From Deferribacteraceae bacterium (GTDB lineage: Bacteria; Chrysiogenota; Deferribacteres; Deferribacterales; JAISNW01): 27,166 nucleotides of DNA. Location of the stretch: positions 1-27,166 of the forward strand of contig JAITJJ010000198.1 of assembly GCA_031278965.1 (NCBI GenBank), in the 5' to 3' direction. Position 1 is the stretch's first letter. Each line of letters opens with the position of its first letter. The notes under the pieces are model-generated. The model was not told the DNA's origin and ran no database searches. It worked only from the letters and a program-made list of their open reading frames with translations. Both the position numbers and the translations under genes were made by a program. Of this stretch, positions 7,386 through 15,555 are shown in pieces.

Positions 7386-8315
7386 ATGAAAAAACTTGTT
7401 GTTTTATCGATTCTTGTTCTGTCAACCCTATCGTCTTTGTCGTGCACAAAAAAGGTTCAGGATAATACTGTCATTTTTGGAGTTATGTCTTCTATGGATT
7501 ATCTCCCGTTAGCGGCAGCAATAGAACAGGGGTATCTGGATGAGTCCGGTGTAAAGCTCAATATTAAAAAGTTTTTTTCCGCAGGGGAGCGGGACGCTGC
7601 TTTTCAGAGCGGAAATATTGATGGAACTGTAATAGATTATACCGGAGCAGTTCTTCAGAAAGCGGGGGGAATTGAGCTAAAGCTTGTCTCTGCTTGTGAT
7701 GCCCCTTTTTATATAGTCGCTGGAAAAAGTACCGGAATTTCCGATATAGCAGGCCTAAAAGGCAAAAAGGTAGCGGTATCTCAAAATACGGTTATTGATT
7801 ATTGCACGGACAAAGCACTTGCCCGCGCGGGGCTTCTCCCGTCAGATATTGAGAAAGTAGAGATAAACCGCATCCCTGTGCGCTTTGAAATGCTTGATAA
7901 CGGCAAGATTGATGCCACCGCTCTGCCGGAACCGTTTGCGTCTAAGGCACGCGGCACCGGGAATAAAATAATCACATCCAATTCAGAGCTTGGTTTTGCC
8001 ATAACAGGGATTATGTTTACAGACAAGGCTCTGAAAGAAAAGAGAGAGCTTATAAAAAAGCTCTATATCGCATATAATAAAGGCGCTCAATATATCCGCA
8101 CCCATAGTACGGAGGAGATAAAAACTGTTTTGATAGATGAGATGGGATTTGCGGAAAGCGATCTGGAGGGGGCTTTAATCCCCCTTTACAATGATGCCCG
8201 CCCTCCCTCTGATGACGATCTGATCTCCGTTGCGGAGTGGCTTATTGGCCGCGGACTTATTGACAGCGGCTTTGATCCCAAAAGCCTTGCAGCAGAAGGG
8301 ATCCTGCCGGAATAA
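7386..8315 (+). CDS. ABC importer substrate-binding lipoprotein, NMT1/THI5-SsuA-like
   Basis: Periplasmic binding component of a NitT/TauT-class importer. The N-terminus is a lipoprotein signal with the lipobox LSSLSC (Cys20), so the protein should be anchored in a membrane by lipid. The mature part follows the SsuA/ThiY pattern: an opening FGVMSSMDYLPLAAAIEQGY, a central DIAGLKGKKVAVSQNT, and a hinge region with RFEMLDNGKIDATALPEPFA. The 309 aa are usual for the family. The substrate cannot be read from sequence; nitrate, sulfonates, taurine, riboflavin and pyrimidine precursors are all used by relatives. A TGAGG precedes the ATG. Its TAA shares one base with the ATG of the ATPase, indicating coupling. 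Confidence 0.87.
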   Translation: MKKLVVLSILVLSTLSSLSCTKKVQDNTVIFGVMSSMDYLPLAAAIEQGYLDESGVKLNIKKFFSAGERDAAFQSGNIDGTVIDYTGAVLQKAGGIELKLVSACDAPFYIVAGKSTGISDIAGLKGKKVAVSQNTVIDYCTDKALARAGLLPSDIEKVEINRIPVRFEMLDNGKIDATALPEPFASKARGTGNKIITSNSELGFAITGIMFTDKALKEKRELIKKLYIAYNKGAQYIRTHSTEEIKTVLIDEMGFAESDLEGALIPLYNDARPPSDDDLISVAEWLIGRGLIDSGFDPKSLAAEGILPE

Positions 8316-8977
8316 TGCTTGCCGTTAAAGGTTTATCCGCCGCCTACGGAGAACATAAAGTCTTTCAGGATTTATCTGTAAATTTGGAGCAAGGTGAGCT
8401 CTACGCCCTTATCGGTCCCTCCGGCTGCGGCAAATCCACATTCTTAAAAGTGCTGTGCGGGATAAAATCAAAAACATCGGGTTCTGTGGAGTATGAGGAG
8501 GGGGAAACTATCTCCATCGGCTATGTTCCTCAAAACTACGGGCTTTTGGAGTGGAAAACAGTTTATAAAAATATCACCCTCCCCCTCGTCTTAAAAAAAC
8601 TCCCCATCAACATCACCTTACTGAATGAGATAGCAGACAGGCTTGGAATCAGCGCTCTGCTGTCCCGCTACCCCGCTGAGCTCTCCGGCGGTCAGAAACA
8701 GCGGGCGGCGCTTGCGAGGGCTTTTATTGCAAAACCGGATATTCTCCTTCTGGACGAACCGTTTTCAGCTCTTGATGCCTACAGCGCCGAGGTATCCCGA
8801 AAGCTCTTTATAAAGATATGGTCGGAGCATAAGGTAAGCGCCGTTGTTATTACCCACAGCATAGAGGAGGCTCTCTTTTTCGATAGGCGCATCCTTATTA
8901 TGAATAAAAAAGGGGAGGTATCTGAAGTTATCACCCGTGAAAAAACTGCACTATATAATATGCTTTATAATATTTAA
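8315..8977 (+). CDS. ABC importer ATP-binding protein (NitT/TauT/SsuB class)
   Basis: The cytosolic ATPase that powers the importer. The order of motifs is complete: Walker A GPSGCGKST (residues 33-41), Q-loop VPQNYGLLEW, signature LSGGQKQR, Walker B ILLLDEPF, and switch His in VVITHSIEEA. At 220 aa it is a little shorter than the usual 240-260, mainly at the C-terminus. Its ATG uses the last A of the preceding stop codon, and its 3' end overlaps the permease gene by 41 bases. This is unusually long for an operon junction but both frames are clearly coding. No regulatory domain is seen. Confidence 0.95.
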   Translation: MLAVKGLSAAYGEHKVFQDLSVNLEQGELYALIGPSGCGKSTFLKVLCGIKSKTSGSVEYEEGETISIGYVPQNYGLLEWKTVYKNITLPLVLKKLPINITLLNEIADRLGISALLSRYPAELSGGQKQRAALARAFIAKPDILLLDEPFSALDAYSAEVSRKLFIKIWSEHKVSAVVITHSIEEALFFDRRILIMNKKGEVSEVITREKTALYNMLYNI

Positions 8978-9668
8978 TCTCCTATGGCTTCTCTTGTCGC
9001 AGCTGCTTGATATGCGCGTTTTGCCTTCTCCGATAACCGTCTGCCTTTCATATAAGAAGGCGTTTGGAGCGGGGATTCTTATGCATGCCGCCGCCTCCGC
9101 CTTCCGCACCGCCGCGGGAATATTCTCCGCCCTCATAATAGGATCGGTAATAGGGCTTCTTATGGGATATAACAGGTCGGTCAACCGCATCCTCTCTCCG
9201 ATAGTGTATTTAAGTTATCCGGTTCCGAAGTTGGCGCTCTTGCCGATTGTCATGCTCTTTTTCGGGATAGACGATCTCTCAAAGATCATAATGATTGTGC
9301 TTATTATTGTGTTTCAGCTTATAGTCTCCATTAGAGATGCTGCCGTCTCTGTCCCGAAGGAGAGTTACGATCTCCTTGTCAGCCTGAAAGCAGCCTCCTT
9401 TGATAAAGTTCGTCATATCACCGTCCCGGCAGTGCTTCCGGCGGTTTTTTCCACATTAAGGGTATCCGCAGGCACCGCCATATCGGTTTTAATGGTGGCT
9501 GAAACCTTCGGAACCGACCGCGGGCTTGGTTTTTATATAATAGATTCTTGGATGCGCGCCGATTATGTACAGATGTATTTCGGCATATTAATCCTCTCCC
9601 TGATAGGGTTTGTGATCTTTATAACTCTGGATTTTATGGAATATAAAATCTGCAGGTGGAAGAATTAA
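8937..9668 (+). CDS. ABC importer permease (NitT/TauT/SsuC class)
   Basis: Inner-membrane channel subunit with about six hydrophobic helices in 243 aa. The first is at residues 5-22. The cytoplasmic EAA loop that docks the ATPase is DAAVSVPKESYDLLVSLKAA followed by HITVPAVLPAVFSTLR (about 139-175), matching the NitT/TauT consensus. The C-terminal ETFGTDRGLGFYIIDS is also typical. GTG at 8937 is the only sensible start; it lies 41 bases inside the ATPase gene. No in-frame ATG occurs before the first helix. The operon ends here, with no obvious terminator in the next 60 bases. Confidence 0.93.
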   Translation: MKKLHYIICFIIFNLLWLLLSQLLDMRVLPSPITVCLSYKKAFGAGILMHAAASAFRTAAGIFSALIIGSVIGLLMGYNRSVNRILSPIVYLSYPVPKLALLPIVMLFFGIDDLSKIIMIVLIIVFQLIVSIRDAAVSVPKESYDLLVSLKAASFDKVRHITVPAVLPAVFSTLRVSAGTAISVLMVAETFGTDRGLGFYIIDSWMRADYVQMYFGILILSLIGFVIFITLDFMEYKICRWKN

Positions 9669-9727
9669 AAAGCCGGCAGAATCTATATTCCTCAATGGCA
9701 CAGCGACAAGAAAACTCTTTGGTAAAT
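9669..9727. other. short 3' gap after ABC operon
   Basis: No coding frame, hairpin with T-run, or promoter is visible. It separates the ABC operon from the convergent decayed gene. Confidence 0.4.
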
Positions 9728-10316
9728 TTACATGCGCCAGTTGGCATCGCCTAACACAATAAAGATGGATGCTAAAAAAACGACAACAGAAATAATAATT
9801 GTAATAACGATCATCACAGCCAAGGCTATTGCGCTCTTCCCGCCTAAAAAAGAGAGGTTTTTTGCAGCTTCATCAAGAGGTCTGCCATAGCCTGAAATTT
9901 CAGCGCATTTGCAGAAACGCTGAATTAAGAGGTAATTTGCGGAAAGAAAGAGCGCAGTCCAGGCTATCAAGAACAGAACAATCCCTATATAAGGGAGATT
10001 ACATAATGATTATGCCGTACAGGAATAATTTCCGCCAAACCAGATAAAATGAAGCGAAAAAGAAAGTTCCGATATTGAAAGTCGGCTTAAACCGGAGATA
10101 ACCGTTAAAGGCAAATGTTTTAAAAAGGTTTGCAAATTGGCGGGGCTTTGAAAAAAGCACCCAAGAGAACATTTAAATCACCCTCATTTTCTGATAATTT
10201 GGCAATCACTCCGCTTGAAGCGGATGGGGAGCGCAACCTGCCGTACGCACTGAACCGCAATGTTTGCACTTAACCGCTCCATCTGCTGTTTCTTCTCTGC
10301 AGTACGGGCAAAGCAT
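9728..10316 (-). pseudogene. decayed zinc-ribbon, DUF2628-like membrane protein
   Basis: Reading leftward from ATG 10316, which has a good AGGGGAG ribosome binding site, the first 36 codons give a zinc ribbon: MLCPYCREETADGAVKCKHCG. In-frame TGA (about 10208) and TAA (about 10175) interrupt it. The same frame then reopens at ATG 10172 for 57 codons containing LRFKPTFNIGTFFFASFYLV followed by WRKLFLYG, the aromatic-plus-YRKM-like pattern of DUF2628 proteins. It stops at about 10001. A +1 shift then continues the hydrophobic sequence LPYIGIVLFLIAWTALFLSA and a second helix near AIALAVMIVITIIISVVVFL, ending at 9728. The pieces make one sensible protein (zinc ribbon, then membrane helices) broken by two stops and a frameshift. 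Alternatively the 3' part alone (from TTG 9970) might still be made. Confidence 0.62.
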
Positions 10317-10341
10317 AGATGCTCCCCTGAAAAAAAAATTG

Positions 10342-10370
10342 TTTACACCATCGGTCAATTAATGTCAAAT
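10342..10370 (+). promoter_or_regulatory. weak promoter candidate giving a leaderless queA mRNA
   Basis: TTTACA (10342-10347) and TCAAAT (10365-10370), 17-base spacer. The start site would fall at or next to the queA ATG at 10378. The -10 box is poor, so this is tentative. Confidence 0.3.
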
Positions 10371-10377
10371 AATATTT

Positions 10378-11418
10378 ATGAAAACCGATCTGTTGGATTA
10401 CTTTATCCCGGAGGAGCTTATTGCCCAAACTCCGCCCAAGGAACGGGGCGGTTCGCGTCTGCTTGACTTCTCCCTTTCCGCGAATTCTGCTAAAGACAGG
10501 GTTTTCAGCGATATAGTGCAGATCCTTGACGACAGATACTTCCTTATATTAAACGATACCCAGGTTATCCCCGCGCGGATACCGTCAAAAAAAAACACCG
10601 GCGGCGGGCGGGAAATACTATTCCTCTCCAAAGTCAATGAATACGAGTTTATCGCCCTGGTTCGCGCAAAGATCAGAGCGGGAGAAACCCTGCTTGCGGG
10701 AGAAGCGGCTATTAAGGTTATTGCCCCGGCAGATGCCCCATACGGCGCTTGGCTATTAAGCTCTGATCTGCCAATCGACACCCTTATCTCAATCTGCGGT
10801 CAGGTCGCCCTCCCTCCGTATATAAGACGGGAGGCGGTTGAAGGGGACAAAGTGCGCTATCAGACGGTATACGCCCATAAAAATATCTTTTTAGACGGTT
10901 CCGCCGCCGCACCCACAGCGGGGCTTCATTTTACGGATAATATTTTAAAAGCTCTGGAAGAAAGAGGCGTTGAGGCGGCGCACCTTACCCTTCAGGTGGG
11001 GATCGGCACTTTCAGGCCTATAAAAACGGAAAGTGTTGAGGAGCATGTAATTCACTCTGAACGTTATCAGATAAATGGGGAAGTTGCGGAGAAAATAAAC
11101 CTGCTTATGGATAAGGGGAAAATCCCCCTCTGTGTAGGCACCACCGCAGTCAGGGCGGCGGAATCCGCAGCGATTAAGGCAGGGCAAAGCTACCGCCTGA
11201 AAGGAGGGGTGGGAGAAACCAATATCTTTATTACTCCTGGCTATAACTTTAAAATCGCCCAGGCGCTCCTAACAAACTTCCACCTCCCCCGATCCACCCT
11301 CCTGCTCCTTGTATCCGCCTTTACAGGGTTAAACACCCTTAAAAACCTCTATTCCCATGCTGTAAAAGAGCGTTACCGCTTTTTCAGCTACGGGGACGCA
11401 ATGCTCATAAGACCGTGA
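10378..11418 (+). CDS. queA: tRNA preQ1(34) S-adenosylmethionine ribosyltransferase-isomerase
   Basis: Transfers and isomerises the ribosyl group of SAM onto preQ1 at tRNA position 34, giving epoxyqueuosine in queuosine synthesis. At 346 aa it is full length. Family landmarks: the N-terminal DYFIPEELIAQTPPKERGGSRLL, LNDTQVIPARI, SAAAPTAGLHFT near residue 182, VGIGTFRPIKTE, CVGTTAVRAAE near 245, TNIFITPGY and LTNFHLPRSTLLLLVSAF. The ATG at 10378 gives the canonical N-terminus, yet no Shine-Dalgarno precedes it (sequence before it is AT-rich), so the message may be leaderless. It stands alone: divergent from the decayed zinc-ribbon gene and convergent with the hydrolase gene. No other queuosine gene is in the window. 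Confidence 0.97.
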   Translation: MKTDLLDYFIPEELIAQTPPKERGGSRLLDFSLSANSAKDRVFSDIVQILDDRYFLILNDTQVIPARIPSKKNTGGGREILFLSKVNEYEFIALVRAKIRAGETLLAGEAAIKVIAPADAPYGAWLLSSDLPIDTLISICGQVALPPYIRREAVEGDKVRYQTVYAHKNIFLDGSAAAPTAGLHFTDNILKALEERGVEAAHLTLQVGIGTFRPIKTESVEEHVIHSERYQINGEVAEKINLLMDKGKIPLCVGTTAVRAAESAAIKAGQSYRLKGGVGETNIFITPGYNFKIAQALLTNFHLPRSTLLLLVSAFTGLNTLKNLYSHAVKERYRFFSYGDAMLIRP

Positions 11419-11466
11419 TTCTGAGAGTATTTGAAAAAGGTCAAACCGCCTGCACGGTAAGCCCCC

Positions 11467-12612
11467 TTATTGCCCGCCCGAAATATCCCGCGGCGAATTT
11501 ACGGGAAGCCTTATGAAATTTGTTCCGCCGCCACTTCGGAGGGCAGAGCGGACAGAATTAATCTCATCGGCTTCAATAGGGGAACGTTCGCTGTCAAAGC
11601 GGCGCACCTGAACTTTGAATATAATCTGCCCGCTCCCCGCCTTCCCTATTGAAGAGAGCGCCATATTTTTCAGATAATCAAGAGTCGCCCTCTCCCCCAG
11701 CCTCATCTCTCGGGAAATCTGTTCATGATACGCCATTATCGCCAGATAGTCCGCTCCAGAGGCGACAAGTTTTGTCATATCATGGGAATACCATAAAAGT
11801 CCTTTATCGGCATATACAGGAGTTTCGTAATATATATTCACCGCCCACAGGAGCTTCGGGTTTATGAGGCGGCACGCTCTCCTAATCTCTAAAAAGAGTT
11901 TTGCAAGCTCATCCGCTTTCCACCGGTTCCATCTATCGTAGGCAGTTTTGCGTTTACCGAAAGCTGAAGTTGCGGAGGGATAAAAAAACTCTTCCGCTGT
12001 GCACGCCATACCGGTTTTCTCTGAAAATTCCTTACATGCGAAAGGATCCGCTCCCTCCGCATATTTCATGATAAAATCATCCTGCAGGAGTATCCCATCA
12101 ATCTCATATTCCGCAAGCTCTGTAAACAGCGCCAGAAGTGCGGAACGAACTGCGGGATTGAATATATTCGCGCCGTATCCCCCGCTTTTTCCGCCATCTG
12201 GGGTGAAACTAAGGCTTAAATTATCCTCTGTCTTCAAAAAGGACAGGGAACGGGTAGCCATCCAGGCAAAGAGTTTTACCCCATGCTTTTCCGCGGATTT
12301 GGAGGCGGAATCTAAAATATCCGCCGTAACACAGGCGGTTTCGGATGCAAAGTATACCCCGCCTTCCGGACACGGATTTTCTCCGCCTAAGTGCACCCGA
12401 TCCCCCTTGTTATGAAAGACACGCAGAAAAACCGTATCGCTTCCCGCTCTTTTTATTTCTCGGAAAAAATCGTCAAGCCGCCCTTCATAAAACGGATCTA
12501 TCACAAAAACCTGCGCCCCTTCCACCGCCGGACGGCTTTTTTCGTATATCTCAAACGGATAAGCCCAAGCGAGAGAAAAAGCTGTAATTAAAGCGGTTAA
12601 AAGAACTTTCAT
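11467..12612 (-). CDS. periplasmic glycoside-hydrolase-like protein related to the PgaB C-terminal domain
   Basis: Residues 1-17 from the ATG at 12612 form a signal peptide (MKVLLTALITAFSLAWA), giving 381 aa. This start is preferred over the in-frame upstream ATG at 12639 because that one lies inside argC and precedes the signal with charged residues. The body looks like a TIM-barrel: DTVFLRVFHNKG, VKLFAWMATRSL, YEIDGILLQDDFIM and LLWAVNIYYETPV, then GADYLAIMAYHEQ. The pattern DGILLQDD with NIY and DY-AIMAY matches the C-terminal hydrolase domain of PgaB, which cleaves poly-N-acetylglucosamine-type polymers. The deacetylase domain of PgaB is absent. The polysaccharide target is unknown. It is last in the hisB-hisA-cinA-argC operon, 10 bases after argC. 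Confidence 0.72.
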   Translation of the reverse strand: MKVLLTALITAFSLAWAYPFEIYEKSRPAVEGAQVFVIDPFYEGRLDDFFREIKRAGSDTVFLRVFHNKGDRVHLGGENPCPEGGVYFASETACVTADILDSASKSAEKHGVKLFAWMATRSLSFLKTEDNLSLSFTPDGGKSGGYGANIFNPAVRSALLALFTELAEYEIDGILLQDDFIMKYAEGADPFACKEFSEKTGMACTAEEFFYPSATSAFGKRKTAYDRWNRWKADELAKLFLEIRRACRLINPKLLWAVNIYYETPVYADKGLLWYSHDMTKLVASGADYLAIMAYHEQISREMRLGERATLDYLKNMALSSIGKAGSGQIIFKVQVRRFDSERSPIEADEINSVRSALRSGGGTNFIRLPVNSPRDISGGQ

Positions 12613-12622
12613 TATATGGATT

Positions 12623-13594
12623 TCAGCCGCAGAGGTCAAAACATTGCACGCCTTGCGAGGCAGCCCCTTTCAGAAGATTGTCTATTGCGGATATAATGAT
12701 AAGGTCATCGCCTTTCTTAAAGAGGGCGATATCTATGAAAGGGGTATTCTGAACATTCTCCATAGACGGAGACTCGTTTAAAATCCGTACATGTTTTTTA
12801 TCTTTAAAAAACTCTTTCCAAATCCCCGCAAGCTCATCCTTTGAAAGGGCGCTTTTGGTATATATCGTGGCAAGAAGCCCCCGTTTAACCGGAACATAAT
12901 GAGGGGTAAAGATAACATTTGCAGGAATTCCGGTATAGCGGCAAATCATGTCGTCTATCTCAAACTTGTGCCTGTGGGAAAATACCGCATACGCCTTGAC
13001 GGTAACTTCGCAGAAGTGGGTTATCTCCGTAGGTTTTTTCCCGGCGCCTGATATGCCGGATTTACAATCAGCTATTATATAGCCGGTATCCACAGCCTTT
13101 TCTTTAATCAACGGGAGAATAGGAACAAGCACTGAAGTCGGGTAGCATCCCGGCACCCCGACAATTTTTGCCCGCTTTATCTCTTCTTCATAAAATTCCG
13201 CCAAACCGTAGGCAGAAAATGGGAGGAGCTCCGGTTTTCTGTGGGGAATATCGTAGACAGTTTCAAATAGGCGGGCGTCTTTCATGCGGAAATCCGCGCT
13301 TAGGTCAAAAATTTTAACTCCCCGTTCTGCAAAAGCCGCTGCCTGTTCCATCCCGGTTCCGTGCGGGAGGCATAAAAATACTGAATCGCTGTTGGACGCG
13401 ATATCGTCCGTATCAAGGGGAGTTAAAGGGATGTCCGCAACCCCGCGCAGAGCTCCGCAGACCTCAGAAAATACCTTTCCGGTATGACTTTCGCTTACAA
13501 GCCTTGATATTTTTACATCACTTTTTGCCGCCAGCAGCTTTACAAGCTCGCTTCCGGCATAGCCGGTGGCGCCTATCACACTGACTCTCTTCAT
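12623..13594 (-). CDS. argC: N-acetyl-gamma-glutamyl-phosphate reductase
   Basis: NADPH-dependent reduction of N-acetyl-gamma-glutamyl phosphate to the semialdehyde, third step of arginine synthesis. The Rossmann start VSVIGATGYAGSELVKLL is at residues 4-21. The catalytic cysteine is Cys150 in GVPGCYPTS. LSADFRM, SGISGAGKKPTE and a conserved His in HRHKFEID are present. The 323 aa fall slightly under the typical 340. The ATG overlaps the end of cinA by 4 bases (ATGA). The ArgA-like gene at 1895 may feed the same pathway but is 10 kb away. Confidence 0.96.
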   Translation of the reverse strand: MKRVSVIGATGYAGSELVKLLAAKSDVKISRLVSESHTGKVFSEVCGALRGVADIPLTPLDTDDIASNSDSVFLCLPHGTGMEQAAAFAERGVKIFDLSADFRMKDARLFETVYDIPHRKPELLPFSAYGLAEFYEEEIKRAKIVGVPGCYPTSVLVPILPLIKEKAVDTGYIIADCKSGISGAGKKPTEITHFCEVTVKAYAVFSHRHKFEIDDMICRYTGIPANVIFTPHYVPVKRGLLATIYTKSALSKDELAGIWKEFFKDKKHVRILNESPSMENVQNTPFIDIALFKKGDDLIIISAIDNLLKGAASQGVQCFDLCG

Positions 13595-14811
13595 ATTTCA
13601 CCATTTATTAGGCGGCGGGCAAGCTGCAATGCGCTTTCCGCCGCGGATTCCCGTATCTCATTGCGGCTGCCGCTAAAGCGGTGCTCCTCGCATACAGCCC
13701 TCTCATCGAACGCCGCCGCTATAAAAATCTTCCCCGTATTCTCATCCGCCGGAGAAGAACCCCCGGCGTAGCCGGTTACAGACAGGGCGGCATCGGCGTC
13801 CATGAGCTTTTTTACCCCTAAAACCATCTCTAAGGCAACCTCTTTGCTCACCGCACTGTAACGCGCCAAAATTTCAGGCGATACCCCAAGCAGAGAGTGT
13901 TTAACTCCGTTTGTATAAGATACCGCCCCGCCCTTAAATACCTCGGATATGCCGCTTATTTCCGTGAGCTTTGAAGCCGCAAGCCCTCCGGTGCAGCTCT
14001 CCGCAGTTGCAAAGGAGAGCTTTTTCTCAAAAAGCACTTCCGATAACTCCTGAGCGCCGCTCTTTAGGGTATCTCCCGCATAATATCCGTTCAACTCCGA
14101 CAGGAGCATTCTAATAAAAGGCGCTGCCGCCGCTTCCGTATCCGCCCGAACTCTGATAGCGGTTCTCCTGTTTGGGAAAACGTTTATAATGCAGTTTACT
14201 CCGACGGGGATTCCAATCTTTTTAATCGCCTGATCCCCGCAGGATTCGGGCATTCCCCTAAAGAAAAGATCTCTTTTATAGATTTTCTTTAAGGAAAAAT
14301 GCTCTTCAATGTGCGGCATGACAATATTTGTCATAATATATGTCATTTCTGCCGGAACTCCCGGGAGAAAGAACAGAAGAGCTTCCCCTATCTCAAGCCG
14401 CACGGCGGGGGCGGTGCCCGCAGGATTTATTATAACGCTCCCTCCTTCTGGAAAGAGCGCCTGCCTCTCTTGAGAGGGGGTCATAGCGATACCGCGGGAG
14501 GCAAGCCTCCCCTTAATATGGCGCATTGCCTCGTCGCTCCTGACAAGTTTCAAAGCAAACGCTTTTGCCGCCGCCTCAATGGTAACGTCGTCAAAGGTAG
14601 GGCCAAGCCCGCCTGAGATAATAATGATCGTGTATCTTTTTGCCGCTTCCGCAAGGGCTCTGGCAATAGTATCCGCCTCATCCGGGAGGATAGTAATCTT
14701 TTCGGGGGCTGCCCCAAACTCCGATAAGGCTTGCGCTATAAAAGATGAGTTTGTGTCTGCAATACTCCCTTCTAAAAGCTCTTCACCAATGGAAAAGATA
14801 CAGCTATTCAT
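13591..14811 (-). CDS. cinA: CinA-family protein (nicotinamide-nucleotide amidase / ADP-ribose pyrophosphatase type)
   Basis: Two-domain protein of 406 aa, the usual length. The N-terminal MoCF/COG1058 domain (about 1-170) shows FSIGEELLEGSIADTNS and IIIISGGLGPTFDD; in relatives it hydrolyses ADP-ribose. The C-terminal PncC domain (about 250-400) shows FATAESCTGGLAASKL and VSYTNGVKHSLLGV, plus GYAGGSSPADENTGKIFIA; it deamidates nicotinamide mononucleotide for NAD salvage. The serine in AESCTGG is the expected nucleophile. The gene lies 8 bases after hisA and overlaps argC by 4. It has no obvious pathway link with its his and arg neighbours. Confidence 0.93.
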   Translation of the reverse strand: MNSCIFSIGEELLEGSIADTNSSFIAQALSEFGAAPEKITILPDEADTIARALAEAAKRYTIIIISGGLGPTFDDVTIEAAAKAFALKLVRSDEAMRHIKGRLASRGIAMTPSQERQALFPEGGSVIINPAGTAPAVRLEIGEALLFFLPGVPAEMTYIMTNIVMPHIEEHFSLKKIYKRDLFFRGMPESCGDQAIKKIGIPVGVNCIINVFPNRRTAIRVRADTEAAAAPFIRMLLSELNGYYAGDTLKSGAQELSEVLFEKKLSFATAESCTGGLAASKLTEISGISEVFKGGAVSYTNGVKHSLLGVSPEILARYSAVSKEVALEMVLGVKKLMDADAALSVTGYAGGSSPADENTGKIFIAAAFDERAVCEEHRFSGSRNEIRESAAESALQLARRLINGEI

Positions 14812-14819
14812 CTTCTCTT

Positions 14820-15554
14820 TTAGACGATCTCAGACAGAGCGATTTTTTTTTCATAGATGGCCTTTCCGACTATCACGCCGTATATATTCGGATGGCTAAG
14901 GGCTTTAAGATCGTCGATATCCTTTCGGCTTGCCACTCCTCCGCTTGCGATAACCTTGAACGGCGAGAGATCCGCAAAGGAAGCAACTCCGGAAAGGTTT
15001 ACCCCGCCCAATGTGCCGTCTTTCTCTATGTCCGTAAAGATGATGCTCTCTACTGCAGCGCTTTTATATCCCGCTGCAAGATCCGCCGCCCTAATCTTAG
15101 TTGAGGTCTGCCACCCGTCAGCGGCGGCAAAACCGCTCTCTGAATTTACCCCGCCATTACCTGTCCGGACATCTATCCCCAAAATAACCTTTTGAGGGTA
15201 TTTTGCAGCAAGCTCCATAACAAATACCTTGTCTTTCACAGCGGCGGTGCCTACTATAACGAAAGCCGCTCCCGCATTAAAAACACGCTCCGCAGAGTCC
15301 ATATCCCGAATCCCTCCCCCAATCTCCGCTTGCATCCCCAGTTTTGCAATTTTCTCTATTATCGCAAGGTTTACAGTGTTTCCGGTTTTTGCCCCGTCAA
15401 GATCAACTATATGCAACCGCTTAACACCCGCATCCTTAAAACGTTCCGCAAGCTGCGGAGGATCTTCCGAATATACTGTGGGGGAAGCCAGCACTCCCTT
15501 TGTGAGCCGCACCGCTTTCCCATCTTGCAGGTCAATAGCAGGGATAACAAGCAT
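14820..15554 (-). CDS. hisA: ProFAR isomerase (phosphoribosylformimino-AICAR ribotide isomerase)
   Basis: Amadori rearrangement of ProFAR to PRFAR in histidine synthesis; (beta/alpha)8 barrel of 244 aa. The first phosphate-binding half shows PAIDLQDGKAVRL with the catalytic Asp at residue 8. LHIVDLDGAKTG, AEIGGGIRD, IFTDIEKDGTLGG (second catalytic Asp) and VIASGGVAS follow. The start at 15554 gives the canonical MLVIPAIDL; the frame extends 12 codons upstream into hisB but those residues are not family-like. Only one base separates it from the hisB stop. The glutamine amidotransferase hisH, which often sits between hisB and hisA, is not here. Confidence 0.96.
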   Translation of the reverse strand: MLVIPAIDLQDGKAVRLTKGVLASPTVYSEDPPQLAERFKDAGVKRLHIVDLDGAKTGNTVNLAIIEKIAKLGMQAEIGGGIRDMDSAERVFNAGAAFVIVGTAAVKDKVFVMELAAKYPQKVILGIDVRTGNGGVNSESGFAAADGWQTSTKIRAADLAAGYKSAAVESIIFTDIEKDGTLGGVNLSGVASFADLSPFKVIASGGVASRKDIDDLKALSHPNIYGVIVGKAIYEKKIALSEIV

Positions 15555-15555
15555 T

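Noticed and set aside
9829..10047. 72-codon plus-strand frame in the queA upstream gap
   Set aside because: Antisense to the decayed membrane-protein gene, whose minus-strand translation has transmembrane helices.
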